Shown one piece after another: positions 7,826-14,834 of a stretch of DNA of 33,848 nucleotides. The stretch comes from CAYJHC01 sp964370035 (GTDB lineage: Bacteria; Bacillota; Clostridia; Peptostreptococcales; Anaerovoracaceae): assembly GCA_964370035.1 (NCBI GenBank), contig CAYJGT010000012.1, forward strand, positions 1 to 33,848. Direction: 5' to 3'. Position numbers and translations under genes: made by a program. Within the stretch, counting starts at the first letter, position 1. Each line of letters starts with the position of its first letter. A model generated the notes under the pieces. That model was not told the origin of the DNA, made no database searches, and worked only from the letters and a program-made list of their open reading frames with translations.

Positions 7826-8335
7826 TTAACCATTCGCTCTAATTTGGTCTAAAACATCTTTTACAGAATCTTTAGTTAAGTTTCCGTAAGTCTCATCGTC
7901 TTCCCCTGTTTTGACCATTAGTACAGGCGCTAAAGAACAGCAGCCAAGACATGCTACATTGTTTAGTGTAAATAACCCATCTTCAGTTGTCTCTCCATCT
8001 CCAATATTTAAATGTTCAGTAATCGCTTCTTCAATAATATCAGCGCCGTTTACATGACATGCTGTTCCTTTACATAGCATAATTAAATGTTTCCCTATTG
8101 GCTCCATTCTAAACTGTGCATAAAAAGTTGCAACACCATAAATCTTTGCTGGCGCTACCCCTGTTGCATTTGAAATTTCAACAATTACTTCTGGAGAAAG
8201 ATACCCAAAGATATCTTGAGCTTTCTGAAGTATTGTAATCAAGCTTCCTGATGATTTTGCATATTTTTCAAAAACTGTTTCTAATTTTTTTATTTGTTCC
8301 GCATCACCAAGAGACATCATTTTTTCTTCATTCAT
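7826..8335 (-). CDS. stnC: NuoE/HydC-like 2Fe-2S thioredoxin-fold subunit, Stn-type subunit C
   Basis: 169 residues, the normal length of the NuoE family. Helical N-terminus (about 1-75, including the SLITILQKAQDIFGYLSPEV and GVAPAKIYGVATFYAQF blocks) is followed by a thioredoxin-like fold binding one 2Fe-2S cluster through C88-x4-C93 and C129-x3-C133. In complex I, HydABC and Stn complexes this subunit packs on the NuoF-like subunit and carries a side cluster near the FMN. It is the first gene of a three-gene operon; the next start follows within 12 nt. SD AAAGGATG lies upstream of ATG 8335, and a 420-base gap in front holds the candidate promoters. Confidence 0.88.
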   Translation of the reverse strand: MNEEKMMSLGDAEQIKKLETVFEKYAKSSGSLITILQKAQDIFGYLSPEVIVEISNATGVAPAKIYGVATFYAQFRMEPIGKHLIMLCKGTACHVNGADIIEEAITEHLNIGDGETTEDGLFTLNNVACLGCCSLAPVLMVKTGEDDETYGNLTKDSVKDVLDQIRANG

Positions 8336-8507
8336 ACGTTTTTCATCCTTTCTTACTAAACTAAATCAATTTTATTTTTTGACATTTCTACATTATATTT
8401 AACAATCCGAAAGTCTTAACAACGGTTATATTATGGAAGGTTTAATACACATAATAAATTCAGTTTAACATATTAAAATTATATTTCCAAGACAAAAAAC
8501 ATACTTA

Positions 8508-8537
8508 ATTAATTTTATTTTCGAAAAATTCTGTCAA
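8508..8537 (-). promoter_or_regulatory. Candidate promoter of the stn-like operon with a palindrome in the spacer
   Basis: TTGACA at 8532-8537 matches the -35 consensus exactly and ATTAAT at 8508-8513 is a 4/6 match to the -10, with an 18-bp spacer. The perfect palindrome TTTTCGAAAA (8518-8527) lies inside the spacer, a common place for a repressor operator. The predicted leader would be about 165 nt. In DNA this AT-rich, boxes of this quality also arise by chance. Confidence 0.4.
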
Positions 8538-8640
8538 ATCATTAGTATAAGACTTTTTATGAGAATCTAATACTTGAGTTGCAAGAGGTCAGGCTTATTT
8601 TATAATTCATAAAACGATCCACCTCAAATACAAAGATAAT

Positions 8641-8664
8641 AAAAAACGACAACTTTGTTTTGTC
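8641..8664 (-). terminator. Weak intrinsic terminator after eamA
   Basis: On the minus strand GACAA-AACAAAG-TTGTC is followed by G and six T residues. The 5-bp stem is short but the U-tract is good, and it lies about 95 nt after the eamA stop. The inverted repeat ACATATTT (8665-8672) / AAATATGT (8684-8691) lies immediately upstream in the transcript and may add to the structure. Confidence 0.45.
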
Positions 8665-8756
8665 ACATATTTTCCTACTACCTAAATATGTATGTTACAA
8701 ATCCTGCCGTTTAATTTGAGCATTTAGTCATATATATATCTTCACTTCTATATTTC

Positions 8757-9641
8757 TTATAAAGAGTTTAGTTTTTTATTAGGCCAATTAGCAATAAGAA
8801 CAGCTCCCATAATTAACGCTCCTCCAATTATTATATTTGAAGTTAAAACATCCCCAATTAGAAGGTATCCAAATATACAGGCAATTAAAGGTTCTACTGT
8901 GTTTACTATAGCCGCATTTCCTGGCCCTATCATTTTCACTCCCTTTGCATTTAATAATATCGCAAAAAAGGCACAAACTATTGCAAGGAATAACATATAT
9001 CCTAATTGTGTCATATTTTCAACTATTAATGGTTGACCGCTAATCAAACACCTAACCATATTAAATAAAGCAGAGGTAGCAAGAATATAACCCGAAACCA
9101 CAAATGCATTCATTTTTTTAATTGGCTTAGCTGAAAGTCCAAAAATATAAAACACATAACAAATAGCTGTTCCAAAGGCAAAGGCTATTCCTATTATATT
9201 TCCAGACATATCTGGTCCCCAAATCACCAATACCATTCCTACCATAGAAATAATTACTGCAGATATTTTTGATATCCTTACAGGTTCAATTCTTCTTATC
9301 ATTTCAACTGCTACAATTATTGCTGGAAACGTAAAAGAAACAATGGTTGCTAATGATCCAGAAATATAATCAAAAGCAATATACAAAGTAGTTGCTATCC
9401 CAATATAGGCAATTGCAACAATAGCAATTGGTTTTATTGCATCTTTCTCCAGTTTCCATGGAAGCTTTTTAATAAATATAAATACCCACAGTAATGCTGC
9501 GGAATAAAAAAATTTACTGAAAAGTAAAGTTTCTGTTGATACTCCAACTCCAAAGGATAAAAAGGAAATCGATGGCATTAGCCCATATGCTATAGTTGTT
9601 CCAAAAACGCAGAGAGTTCCTATTAACTTAGTTCTATTCAT
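8757..9641 (-). CDS. EamA/DMT-family membrane transporter
   Basis: 294 residues, almost entirely hydrophobic, with about ten predicted membrane segments arranged as two five-helix EamA repeats (roughly 5-140 and 150-290). Typical family blocks are AYGLMPSISFLSFG in helix 1, ASGLATI-like SGSLATIVSFTFPAIIVAVEM near helix 4 and PGNAAIVNTVEPLIACIFGYLLIGD in the second half. DMT members export or import small metabolites such as amino acids; no substrate can be assigned from sequence. It sits at the plasma membrane. The ATG at 9641 follows GGAAAGGAAAT and overlaps the stop codon of a possible 26-codon frame as ATGA. It lies 114 nt after hinT in the same direction and may be cotranscribed with it, with its end at the weak terminator near 8650. 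Confidence 0.85.
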   Translation of the reverse strand: MNRTKLIGTLCVFGTTIAYGLMPSISFLSFGVGVSTETLLFSKFFYSAALLWVFIFIKKLPWKLEKDAIKPIAIVAIAYIGIATTLYIAFDYISGSLATIVSFTFPAIIVAVEMIRRIEPVRISKISAVIISMVGMVLVIWGPDMSGNIIGIAFAFGTAICYVFYIFGLSAKPIKKMNAFVVSGYILATSALFNMVRCLISGQPLIVENMTQLGYMLFLAIVCAFFAILLNAKGVKMIGPGNAAIVNTVEPLIACIFGYLLIGDVLTSNIIIGGALIMGAVLIANWPNKKLNSL

Positions 9642-9718
9642 TTTATAAAATTATTTCCTTTCCAAACCATACAAATAAATTCATGCAATGTTTCAATAAA
9701 CGCAATACAAGGTTTCAT
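9638..9718 (-). CDS. Possible 26-codon leader ORF before eamA
   Basis: The frame ATG 9718-9716 to TGA 9640-9638 encodes MKPCIAFIETLHEFICMVWK followed by GNNFIK. Its stop overlaps the eamA start (ATGA), a layout of translational coupling. A GGGAG motif lies only 2 nt before the ATG, too close for a standard ribosome binding site. The peptide matches nothing I recognise, and a frame this short can be chance. Confidence 0.2.
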   Translation of the reverse strand: MKPCIAFIETLHEFICMVWKGNNFIK

Positions 9719-9755
9719 AGCTCCCTTAATCCAATAATTGTTTACTACGCATATT

Positions 9756-10097
9756 TTAGCCTGGTGGCCAGGTCATTTTTCTTTTTCCCAAAATATGTAC
9801 ATGAAGATGACCAACCGTTTGGTTGCCATCTTCACCACAGTTAACTACCACCCTATACCCATTTTCCAGTTCTAAGGTTCTAGCAACAGCTTTAATGTTC
9901 AGCATCAAATGCCCCAAATCATCTTTATGTTCTTCTTCAATATGATCCATTGACTTTATATGTGTTTTAGGTATAACTAGCACATGAACTGGTGCCTGTG
10001 GTTCTAAATCATGAAAAGCAATAATTCTTTCATCCTCATAAACTTTATTTGCCGGAATTTCTCCTTTAACAATTTTACAAAATATACAATCACTCAT
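9756..10097 (-). CDS. hinT: HIT-family nucleotide hydrolase, HinT type
   Basis: 113 residues, the usual HinT length. The protein begins MSDCIFCKIVKGEIPANKVYED, contains the conserved DLEPQAPVHVLVIPKTHI strand, and ends with the histidine triad H97-L-H99-V-H101 and the WPPG C-terminus. Cysteines 4 and 7 belong to the zinc-binding set seen in many HIT proteins. The family hydrolyses adenosine 5'-phosphoramidates and related nucleotides with a covalent AMP-histidine step, in the cytoplasm. The start overlaps the mtaB stop by 8 nt, so the two are translationally coupled. Confidence 0.95.
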   Translation of the reverse strand: MSDCIFCKIVKGEIPANKVYEDERIIAFHDLEPQAPVHVLVIPKTHIKSMDHIEEEHKDDLGHLMLNIKAVARTLELENGYRVVVNCGEDGNQTVGHLHVHILGKRKMTWPPG

Positions 10098-11487
10098 GCA
10101 TTTTTCCTTTCACTCCATCATTAAAAACATTAATCACTTTTATATCAACAAGTTCTCCTATAGTTAAGTTTTCTTCAAAAACATATGCTTTCACATAATT
10201 TCGAGTATAACCCTCATAATACTTATTTTCCTCATTATATTTTTCGACCAAAACTTCCGCTGTCAATCCAATTAACTTTTCATTAAATGTGTTAGCTACT
10301 TCTAGTGATAAATCAATTAATTTCTCGCTTCTTTCTGCTTTCACGGAATCTTTTACCTGCTCCTTAATTTTTGCTGCTGGAGTCCCATCTCTCTTTGAAT
10401 ACTTAAAAACATGAGTCCTTATTAGTTGACCATCTTCAACTAATCTCATCGACTCTTGAAAGTCCTCATCACTTTCTTCTGGAAATCCAACAATTACATC
10501 TGCAGAAATTCCAAAATTCGAGTCTATCTCTCTTAATGCTTTTACAATTTTTAAATAATCTTCTCTACCATAGCTCCTATTCATTTTTTTCAAAACCCTA
10601 TCACTTCCGCTTTGAAGTGATAAATGGAAGTGATTACATAGCTTTTTGAACTTCAGCAGCCTGTTAACTTGATTATGGTTTACCACCGTTGGCTCAAGAG
10701 AACTAAATCTAATTCTAAAATTTTCAGGAAATTTTTCTAATTCACATAAAATATTTTCTAGAGGAAGTTTTTTCATTTGACTTATTTCCTCAGAATCATA
10801 TCCTTCCATCCCGTATAAAGCCGTATTAATACCTGTTAAAACTATTTCTTTATAGCCATTATTTACTAATCCCCTAACTTCATCCACAATATTATTTATA
10901 CTTCTGCTTCGAATAGGGCCTCGCACATGAGGAATAATACAATATGAGCAAAATCTATTACATCCATCTTGAATTTTTACATAAGCCCTACTTCTTGACT
11001 CTAAAGCCTTAGAAAGTGAAATTTCTTGAAACTCAGTTTGATTTTTAATATTTGGAGCATGATCCATAGGGGAATTTTGTAATTCATTACTAAAAAGCTC
11101 ATCACTTTTCTGATAAGTGTGTAGCTTTTCTTTTTTTACATATTCATCTATAACTTGAACAATATTATATTTTTGAGTGTTCCCTAAAACTATATCAACA
11201 CCTTCTATTGACGAAATCTCTCTAGCTTTTATTTCTGCATAACAACCAATTGCTGCCACTATACAATTAGGATTTCTTTTTTTTGCTCTTCTAATTATCT
11301 GTCTTGACTTTTTATCTGCCATATTTGTGACTGTGCAAGTATTAATAATAACAACATCTATTTCATCACTGTTACTATTAACAATTTCATTTCCAAGGTT
11401 TGAAAATTTCTCCATAATTGCTTCAGTTTCATACTGATTAACCTTGCACCCTAAAGTTTCAAAGGCTATATTTAATGGTCTAGTCAT
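10090..11487 (-). CDS. mtaB: tRNA threonylcarbamoyladenosine methylthiotransferase MtaB
   Basis: 465 residues. The N-terminal UPF0004 domain binds one 4Fe-4S cluster through C14 (ETLGCKVNQYE), C51 (NTCTVTN) and C82 (IGCYAE). The radical SAM core follows with C176-x3-C180-x2-C183 (GCNRFCSYCIIPHVRGPIRSR). A TRAM domain closes the protein (about 395-465). The FETLGCKVNQYE opening is characteristic of MtaB rather than MiaB or RimO. The enzyme adds a methylthio group to t6A37 of tRNAs reading ANN codons, making ms2t6A. It overlaps corC at the front by 8 nt and hinT at the back by 8 nt. A lysine-rich tail of corC overlaps its start and supplies only a weak, purine-rich ribosome binding site. Confidence 0.95.
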   Translation of the reverse strand: MTRPLNIAFETLGCKVNQYETEAIMEKFSNLGNEIVNSNSDEIDVVIINTCTVTNMADKKSRQIIRRAKKRNPNCIVAAIGCYAEIKAREISSIEGVDIVLGNTQKYNIVQVIDEYVKKEKLHTYQKSDELFSNELQNSPMDHAPNIKNQTEFQEISLSKALESRSRAYVKIQDGCNRFCSYCIIPHVRGPIRSRSINNIVDEVRGLVNNGYKEIVLTGINTALYGMEGYDSEEISQMKKLPLENILCELEKFPENFRIRFSSLEPTVVNHNQVNRLLKFKKLCNHFHLSLQSGSDRVLKKMNRSYGREDYLKIVKALREIDSNFGISADVIVGFPEESDEDFQESMRLVEDGQLIRTHVFKYSKRDGTPAAKIKEQVKDSVKAERSEKLIDLSLEVANTFNEKLIGLTAEVLVEKYNEENKYYEGYTRNYVKAYVFEENLTIGELVDIKVINVFNDGVKGKMHE

Positions 11488-12883
11488 TTTCTATTTTCTT
11501 TTCTTTCTTTTCTTTTTTCTTTTTAAAGGTTGGTGAATCTATAGTCTCAGTATCAATTTCAATTGGGATTATTCTCAAGGATCCCTTTTCTATTCTTCTA
11601 TCTTTTACCGACTCTATTTTAAATATCAGATTTTCATAGGCTATTTCCCATTTATCTTTATTATTTTCATCTGGAATTTCCTCTAATATGTCAATAATAA
11701 AGCCACCTATTGTTTCACTGTTTTCTGATTGTAAATTTAAACCTGTAGCCTCATTAAAGTCATCTAAGTCAAAATTTCCTTCAAAGGTGAATAAATTGTC
11801 GCTTAATTTTACAACACCTGTTTCCTCATCATCATACTCATCATCTATTTCCCCAACGATTTCTTCAATTATATCCTCAACTGTTACAATTCCGGCAAAA
11901 CCGCCATATTCATCAATCAGTATTGATATTTGCTGCTTTGTTCTTTGTAATTCATAAAACAATGTGTCAACTTTTTTTCCATCAGGAACAAAAAGTGGTT
12001 TTCTTAAAATTTTTCTTAAATCAACATTTTCAAAGCCAAATTCTCTTGCTTTAATAATAAAGTCTTTTACATTTAAAATCCCTATTATGTTGTCAGTATC
12101 TTCTTCATATACAGGAACACGGGTGAATTTAAGGTTCATAAGCTCATCAAGATAATCTTCCGGCGAGTCATCAATGTCAATAGCGAAAACATCTGTCCTC
12201 GGTGTCATAATTTCATAAGCACAGGTATCATCAAATTCAAATATGCTATTTATCATCTTACGTTCTTCTTCTTTTAAAGCCCCTGCATCATGACTTGCAT
12301 CAATCATAGACTTTACTTCTTCTTCTGAATATTCCTCACTTTGATCTTTTTCCTTTTGTCTAGTAATAAAAAGTAAAAAGCTAACAGACTTGGAAAGAAT
12401 AAAGTTAAATGGTGCCAATACTTTTGACATACCAACAATTAACCCTATTACCGCCATTGCAATTTTTTCAGAATGTTGAAATGCAATCCGTTTTGGAAAT
12501 AGCTCTCCAAAGACTAGAGTAAAGTATGACAAAATTATTGTAATTACAACTACAGAAATTTCATTCACATATGGGATTCCTAGAGGCTCTAATATAACAC
12601 TTACATCATCAGCAATTCCAACGGCAGCAGATGCACTGGCTAAAAATCCTGCTAAGGTTATAGCAATTTGAATAGTAGAAAGTATCTTTGTTGGTTCTTC
12701 AAGAACTTTTAGAACTTTTTCTGCTTTCTTATTGCCATTTTGAGCATACATTTTCATTTTTGTCTTACTAGACGAAACTATGGCCATTTCTGACGCTGCA
12801 AAAAATGCATTAATCAAAGTTAATATTAATATTAAAATAATTTGTGTTGAAACATCGTTCCCCGGGACGGGCACTGTATCCAT
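11480..12883 (-). CDS. CNNM/CBS/CorC-HlyC-domain membrane protein, probable divalent cation transporter
   Basis: 467 residues. A DUF21/CNNM membrane domain (about 10-190, opening with a helix at 14-30 then FFAASEMAIVSSSKTKMK) is followed by a CBS pair (about 205-335, with the MTPRTDVFAID and RVPVYEEDTDNIIGILNVKD blocks) and a C-terminal CorC_HlyC domain (about 350-435). The CNNM family exports or controls Mg2+ (MpfA/YhdP-like), sometimes annotated as hemolysin. The C-terminus is a lysine/glutamate-rich tail, KKKKEKKEKKIEND. SD AAAGGAG precedes ATG 12883. It sits 25 nt after trhP and overlaps mtaB by 8 nt. Magnesium as the substrate is inferred from family, not from motifs seen here. Confidence 0.9.
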   Translation of the reverse strand: MDTVPVPGNDVSTQIILILILTLINAFFAASEMAIVSSSKTKMKMYAQNGNKKAEKVLKVLEEPTKILSTIQIAITLAGFLASASAAVGIADDVSVILEPLGIPYVNEISVVVITIILSYFTLVFGELFPKRIAFQHSEKIAMAVIGLIVGMSKVLAPFNFILSKSVSFLLFITRQKEKDQSEEYSEEEVKSMIDASHDAGALKEEERKMINSIFEFDDTCAYEIMTPRTDVFAIDIDDSPEDYLDELMNLKFTRVPVYEEDTDNIIGILNVKDFIIKAREFGFENVDLRKILRKPLFVPDGKKVDTLFYELQRTKQQISILIDEYGGFAGIVTVEDIIEEIVGEIDDEYDDEETGVVKLSDNLFTFEGNFDLDDFNEATGLNLQSENSETIGGFIIDILEEIPDENNKDKWEIAYENLIFKIESVKDRRIEKGSLRIIPIEIDTETIDSPTFKKKKEKKEKKIEND

Positions 12884-12908
12884 TTTTTTCTCCTTTTCTC
12901 TTAGTTAA

Positions 12909-14135
12909 TTATTTGCTTAACTTTTTTCTCATCATAAAACTTCTATCAACCACTTCATTTACCTTTATTTTTAAAATCTGCTGTGGATGTGGGGCAGATT
13001 CTATAGGTTCAAAATCTTCGTTCATCAAAATTTCTAATTTTTGTTTAAAATACCGACCTTTCGGTCCAATAAACTCAACTTCTTCTCCAACGGTAACTTT
13101 ATTTCTTTGTTCTACTGTTGCTATCATATTTTTTTCATCAAATTCTTTAACCATTCCAACAAAAGAGTAATTCCTTGTATACGCGCTAGTTAGATAATTT
13201 TGATCCTTATTATTAGGTTTGCTAAAATAAAATCCAGTCGTAAACTCTCTATGGCTCACAGTTTTGATTTCTTCGAACCAGTTAGGGTCATATTCATAAT
13301 TATCTTTTTCTTCATAGTATTTGTCAATAGCTTCCCTATAAGCTCTAACAACTGTACCTACATAAAAAGAACTCTTCATTCTTCCTTCTATTTTTAGAGA
13401 ATCTATTCCCGCCTCTATAAGCTTTGGTATATGTTCTATTAAACATAAATCTCTAGAGTTTAATATATAAGTGCCTCTCTCATCTTCTATTATAGGATAT
13501 GATTCATCTGGCCTTTGCTCTTCTACCAAGGAATATTTCCACCTACATGGATGAGCGCATTCTCCCTTATTTGCATCTCTCTCAATCATAAAATTGCTAA
13601 GCAAACACCTTCCTGAGTAAGAAATGCACATGGCCCCTTGAATAAAGGTTTCTATTTCTATTTCTGCCATTTTCTTGACTTCAGCAATATCTTCTAAAGT
13701 AAGCTCTCTGGCTAGTACAACTCTCTTCGCTCCTAAATCTTTCCAAAACTTTGCTGTCTTGTAATTAGTTATATTGGCCTGGGTGCTAATATGTATCTCT
13801 GCCTCTGGAATTATTTCCTGTACCATACTGAATATTCCCATATCAGAAACAATAAATGCATCTATCTCTAAGTGCTTAATTGTTTTCAAATAATTCTCAA
13901 TTGGAAGGATATCTTGATTGTGAGGAAAAATATTTAATGCCATATATACTTTTTTCCCTCTAGCCTTTGCGTATGCAACACCTTCTTCCAGTTTATCTTT
14001 TGTGAAATTTCCAGCTCCAGCTCGTAAGCTAAACATTTCTCCCCCTAGATAAACAGCATCTGCTCCATAGTCTATTGCTATTTTTAATTTTTCTAAATCG
14101 CCAGCAGGCGCTAAAAGTTCGATTCTATCTGTCAC
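12909..14135 (-). CDS. trhP: U32-family tRNA hydroxylation protein TrhP (YrrO-like)
   Basis: 408 residues, close to B. subtilis YrrO. The U32 signature ETFIQGAMCISYSGRCLLS lies at about 162-180; C170, C177, C193 (GECAHPC) and C197 are candidate cluster or metal ligands, and the N-terminal ELLAPAGDLEKLKIAIDYGADAVYLGG block is typical. The C-terminal U32 domain (about 325-405) is also present. TrhP forms 5-hydroxyuridine at wobble position 34 using prephenate. It starts with GTG at 14135, preceded by AAAGGG at 6 nt. The next upstream gene is trmR, which methylates that hydroxyl, so the pair would make mo5U34. Bacillus has two U32 genes here (yrrN, yrrO); only one is present. The older label 'collagenase-like peptidase' is probably wrong for this protein. 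Confidence 0.85.
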   Translation of the reverse strand: MTDRIELLAPAGDLEKLKIAIDYGADAVYLGGEMFSLRAGAGNFTKDKLEEGVAYAKARGKKVYMALNIFPHNQDILPIENYLKTIKHLEIDAFIVSDMGIFSMVQEIIPEAEIHISTQANITNYKTAKFWKDLGAKRVVLARELTLEDIAEVKKMAEIEIETFIQGAMCISYSGRCLLSNFMIERDANKGECAHPCRWKYSLVEEQRPDESYPIIEDERGTYILNSRDLCLIEHIPKLIEAGIDSLKIEGRMKSSFYVGTVVRAYREAIDKYYEEKDNYEYDPNWFEEIKTVSHREFTTGFYFSKPNNKDQNYLTSAYTRNYSFVGMVKEFDEKNMIATVEQRNKVTVGEEVEFIGPKGRYFKQKLEILMNEDFEPIESAPHPQQILKIKVNEVVDRSFMMRKKLSK

Positions 14136-14148
14136 TTATTACCCTTTC

Positions 14149-14826
14149 TTAATTTTCTTTTTTTATTTTGGTACTAATTGACACTCCATCTCCAACAGTC
14201 ATTATTGTAGTTGGTATATGTTCTAAATTAGTAATATAGTCTAGAAACTCTCTCATTTTTCTCATACTAGTTCTAAACTTATCAAATTTATCAAATTTAC
14301 TAGAAGCAGTCTTTCCTCTCATAAGAATATTATCGCAAACTATAGTTGCATCATCTGTAGTCATTGTTATTGCATAATCCCAAAATTCTCTATAGTGAGA
14401 TTTAGCAGCATCGATAAACACAAAGTCAAAGGGCTTAAACTCACCCAAAAGAAATCTTTCCTTTAAAGAGTCTAAACAATCATAAGCATCTCCCTCTTCA
14501 ATCGTAATTCTTTCATTAAATCCTAATCTCTCGATATTATTTCTTGCTCTATCTACCATTTGTGGGCTTTTTTCAATGGTAACAATTTCTGCATCTTTTA
14601 GCAAGGTTGCCATAAAGCAAGCTGAATAGCCTACAGCTGTCCCTATTTCAAGAATTCTCTTAGGTCTTCTTATTCTTAATAACCAAGAAAGCAAGTTCTC
14701 AGTATCCTTCAAAATTATTGGAATACTTCCTAACTCACCTTCTAGTCTAAATCTTTCTATTTCCTTACTTGGGGCAGTAGGAAAAGCTTCTACATATTTC
14801 AGTATATCTTTATCAATTCCAAGCAT
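14149..14826 (-). CDS. trmR: tRNA 5-hydroxyuridine methyltransferase TrmR (YrrM-like)
   Basis: 225 residues, a class I SAM-dependent O-methyltransferase of the COMT/YrrM type. The SAM-binding motif I is RILEIGTAVGYSACF (about 57-71), the acidic motif II lies near TIEKSPQMVDRARNN (83-97), and the metal-binding residues are D139 (FVFIDAAKSHY) with D165-N166 (VCDNILMRG). In B. subtilis YrrM converts 5-hydroxyuridine to 5-methoxyuridine at tRNA wobble position 34. The neighbour order mltG, trmR, U32 gene is the same as yrrL-yrrM-yrrN/O, which decides this assignment over a generic catechol methyltransferase. SD GAGGGA precedes ATG 14826. Confidence 0.9.
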   Translation of the reverse strand: MLGIDKDILKYVEAFPTAPSKEIERFRLEGELGSIPIILKDTENLLSWLLRIRRPKRILEIGTAVGYSACFMATLLKDAEIVTIEKSPQMVDRARNNIERLGFNERITIEEGDAYDCLDSLKERFLLGEFKPFDFVFIDAAKSHYREFWDYAITMTTDDATIVCDNILMRGKTASSKFDKFDKFRTSMRKMREFLDYITNLEHIPTTIMTVGDGVSISTKIKKEN

Positions 14827-14834
14827 TATTCCCT

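Larger units (their letters stand above)
8336..8756. other. Intergenic region upstream of the stn-like operon
   Basis: This 421-base AT-rich gap contains the likely operon promoter and the end of the eamA transcript. Two promoter candidates are visible on the minus strand: TTGACA (8532-8537) with ATTAAT (8508-8513), spacing 18; and a TATAAT (8392-8397) near the start codon with a poorer -35. Two direct copies of TTGTTAA (minus strand, 8416-8422 and 8399-8405) lie 17 bp apart over the second candidate. At the eamA end are a small terminator-like hairpin (8641-8664) and an 8-bp inverted repeat (8665-8691). No coding frame was recognised. Confidence 0.5.

Noticed and set aside
6065..8335. Electron-bifurcating hydrogenase HydABC
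   Set aside because: HydB- and HydC-like genes are present, but the third gene has no H-cluster cysteine motifs and is fused to an NfnB-like domain instead.
8399..8422. Complete Rex operator upstream of the stn-like operon
   Set aside because: The two half-sites are direct, not inverted, and lie too far apart for the known TTGTTAA-N4-TTAACAA site. Only half-site similarity is claimed.
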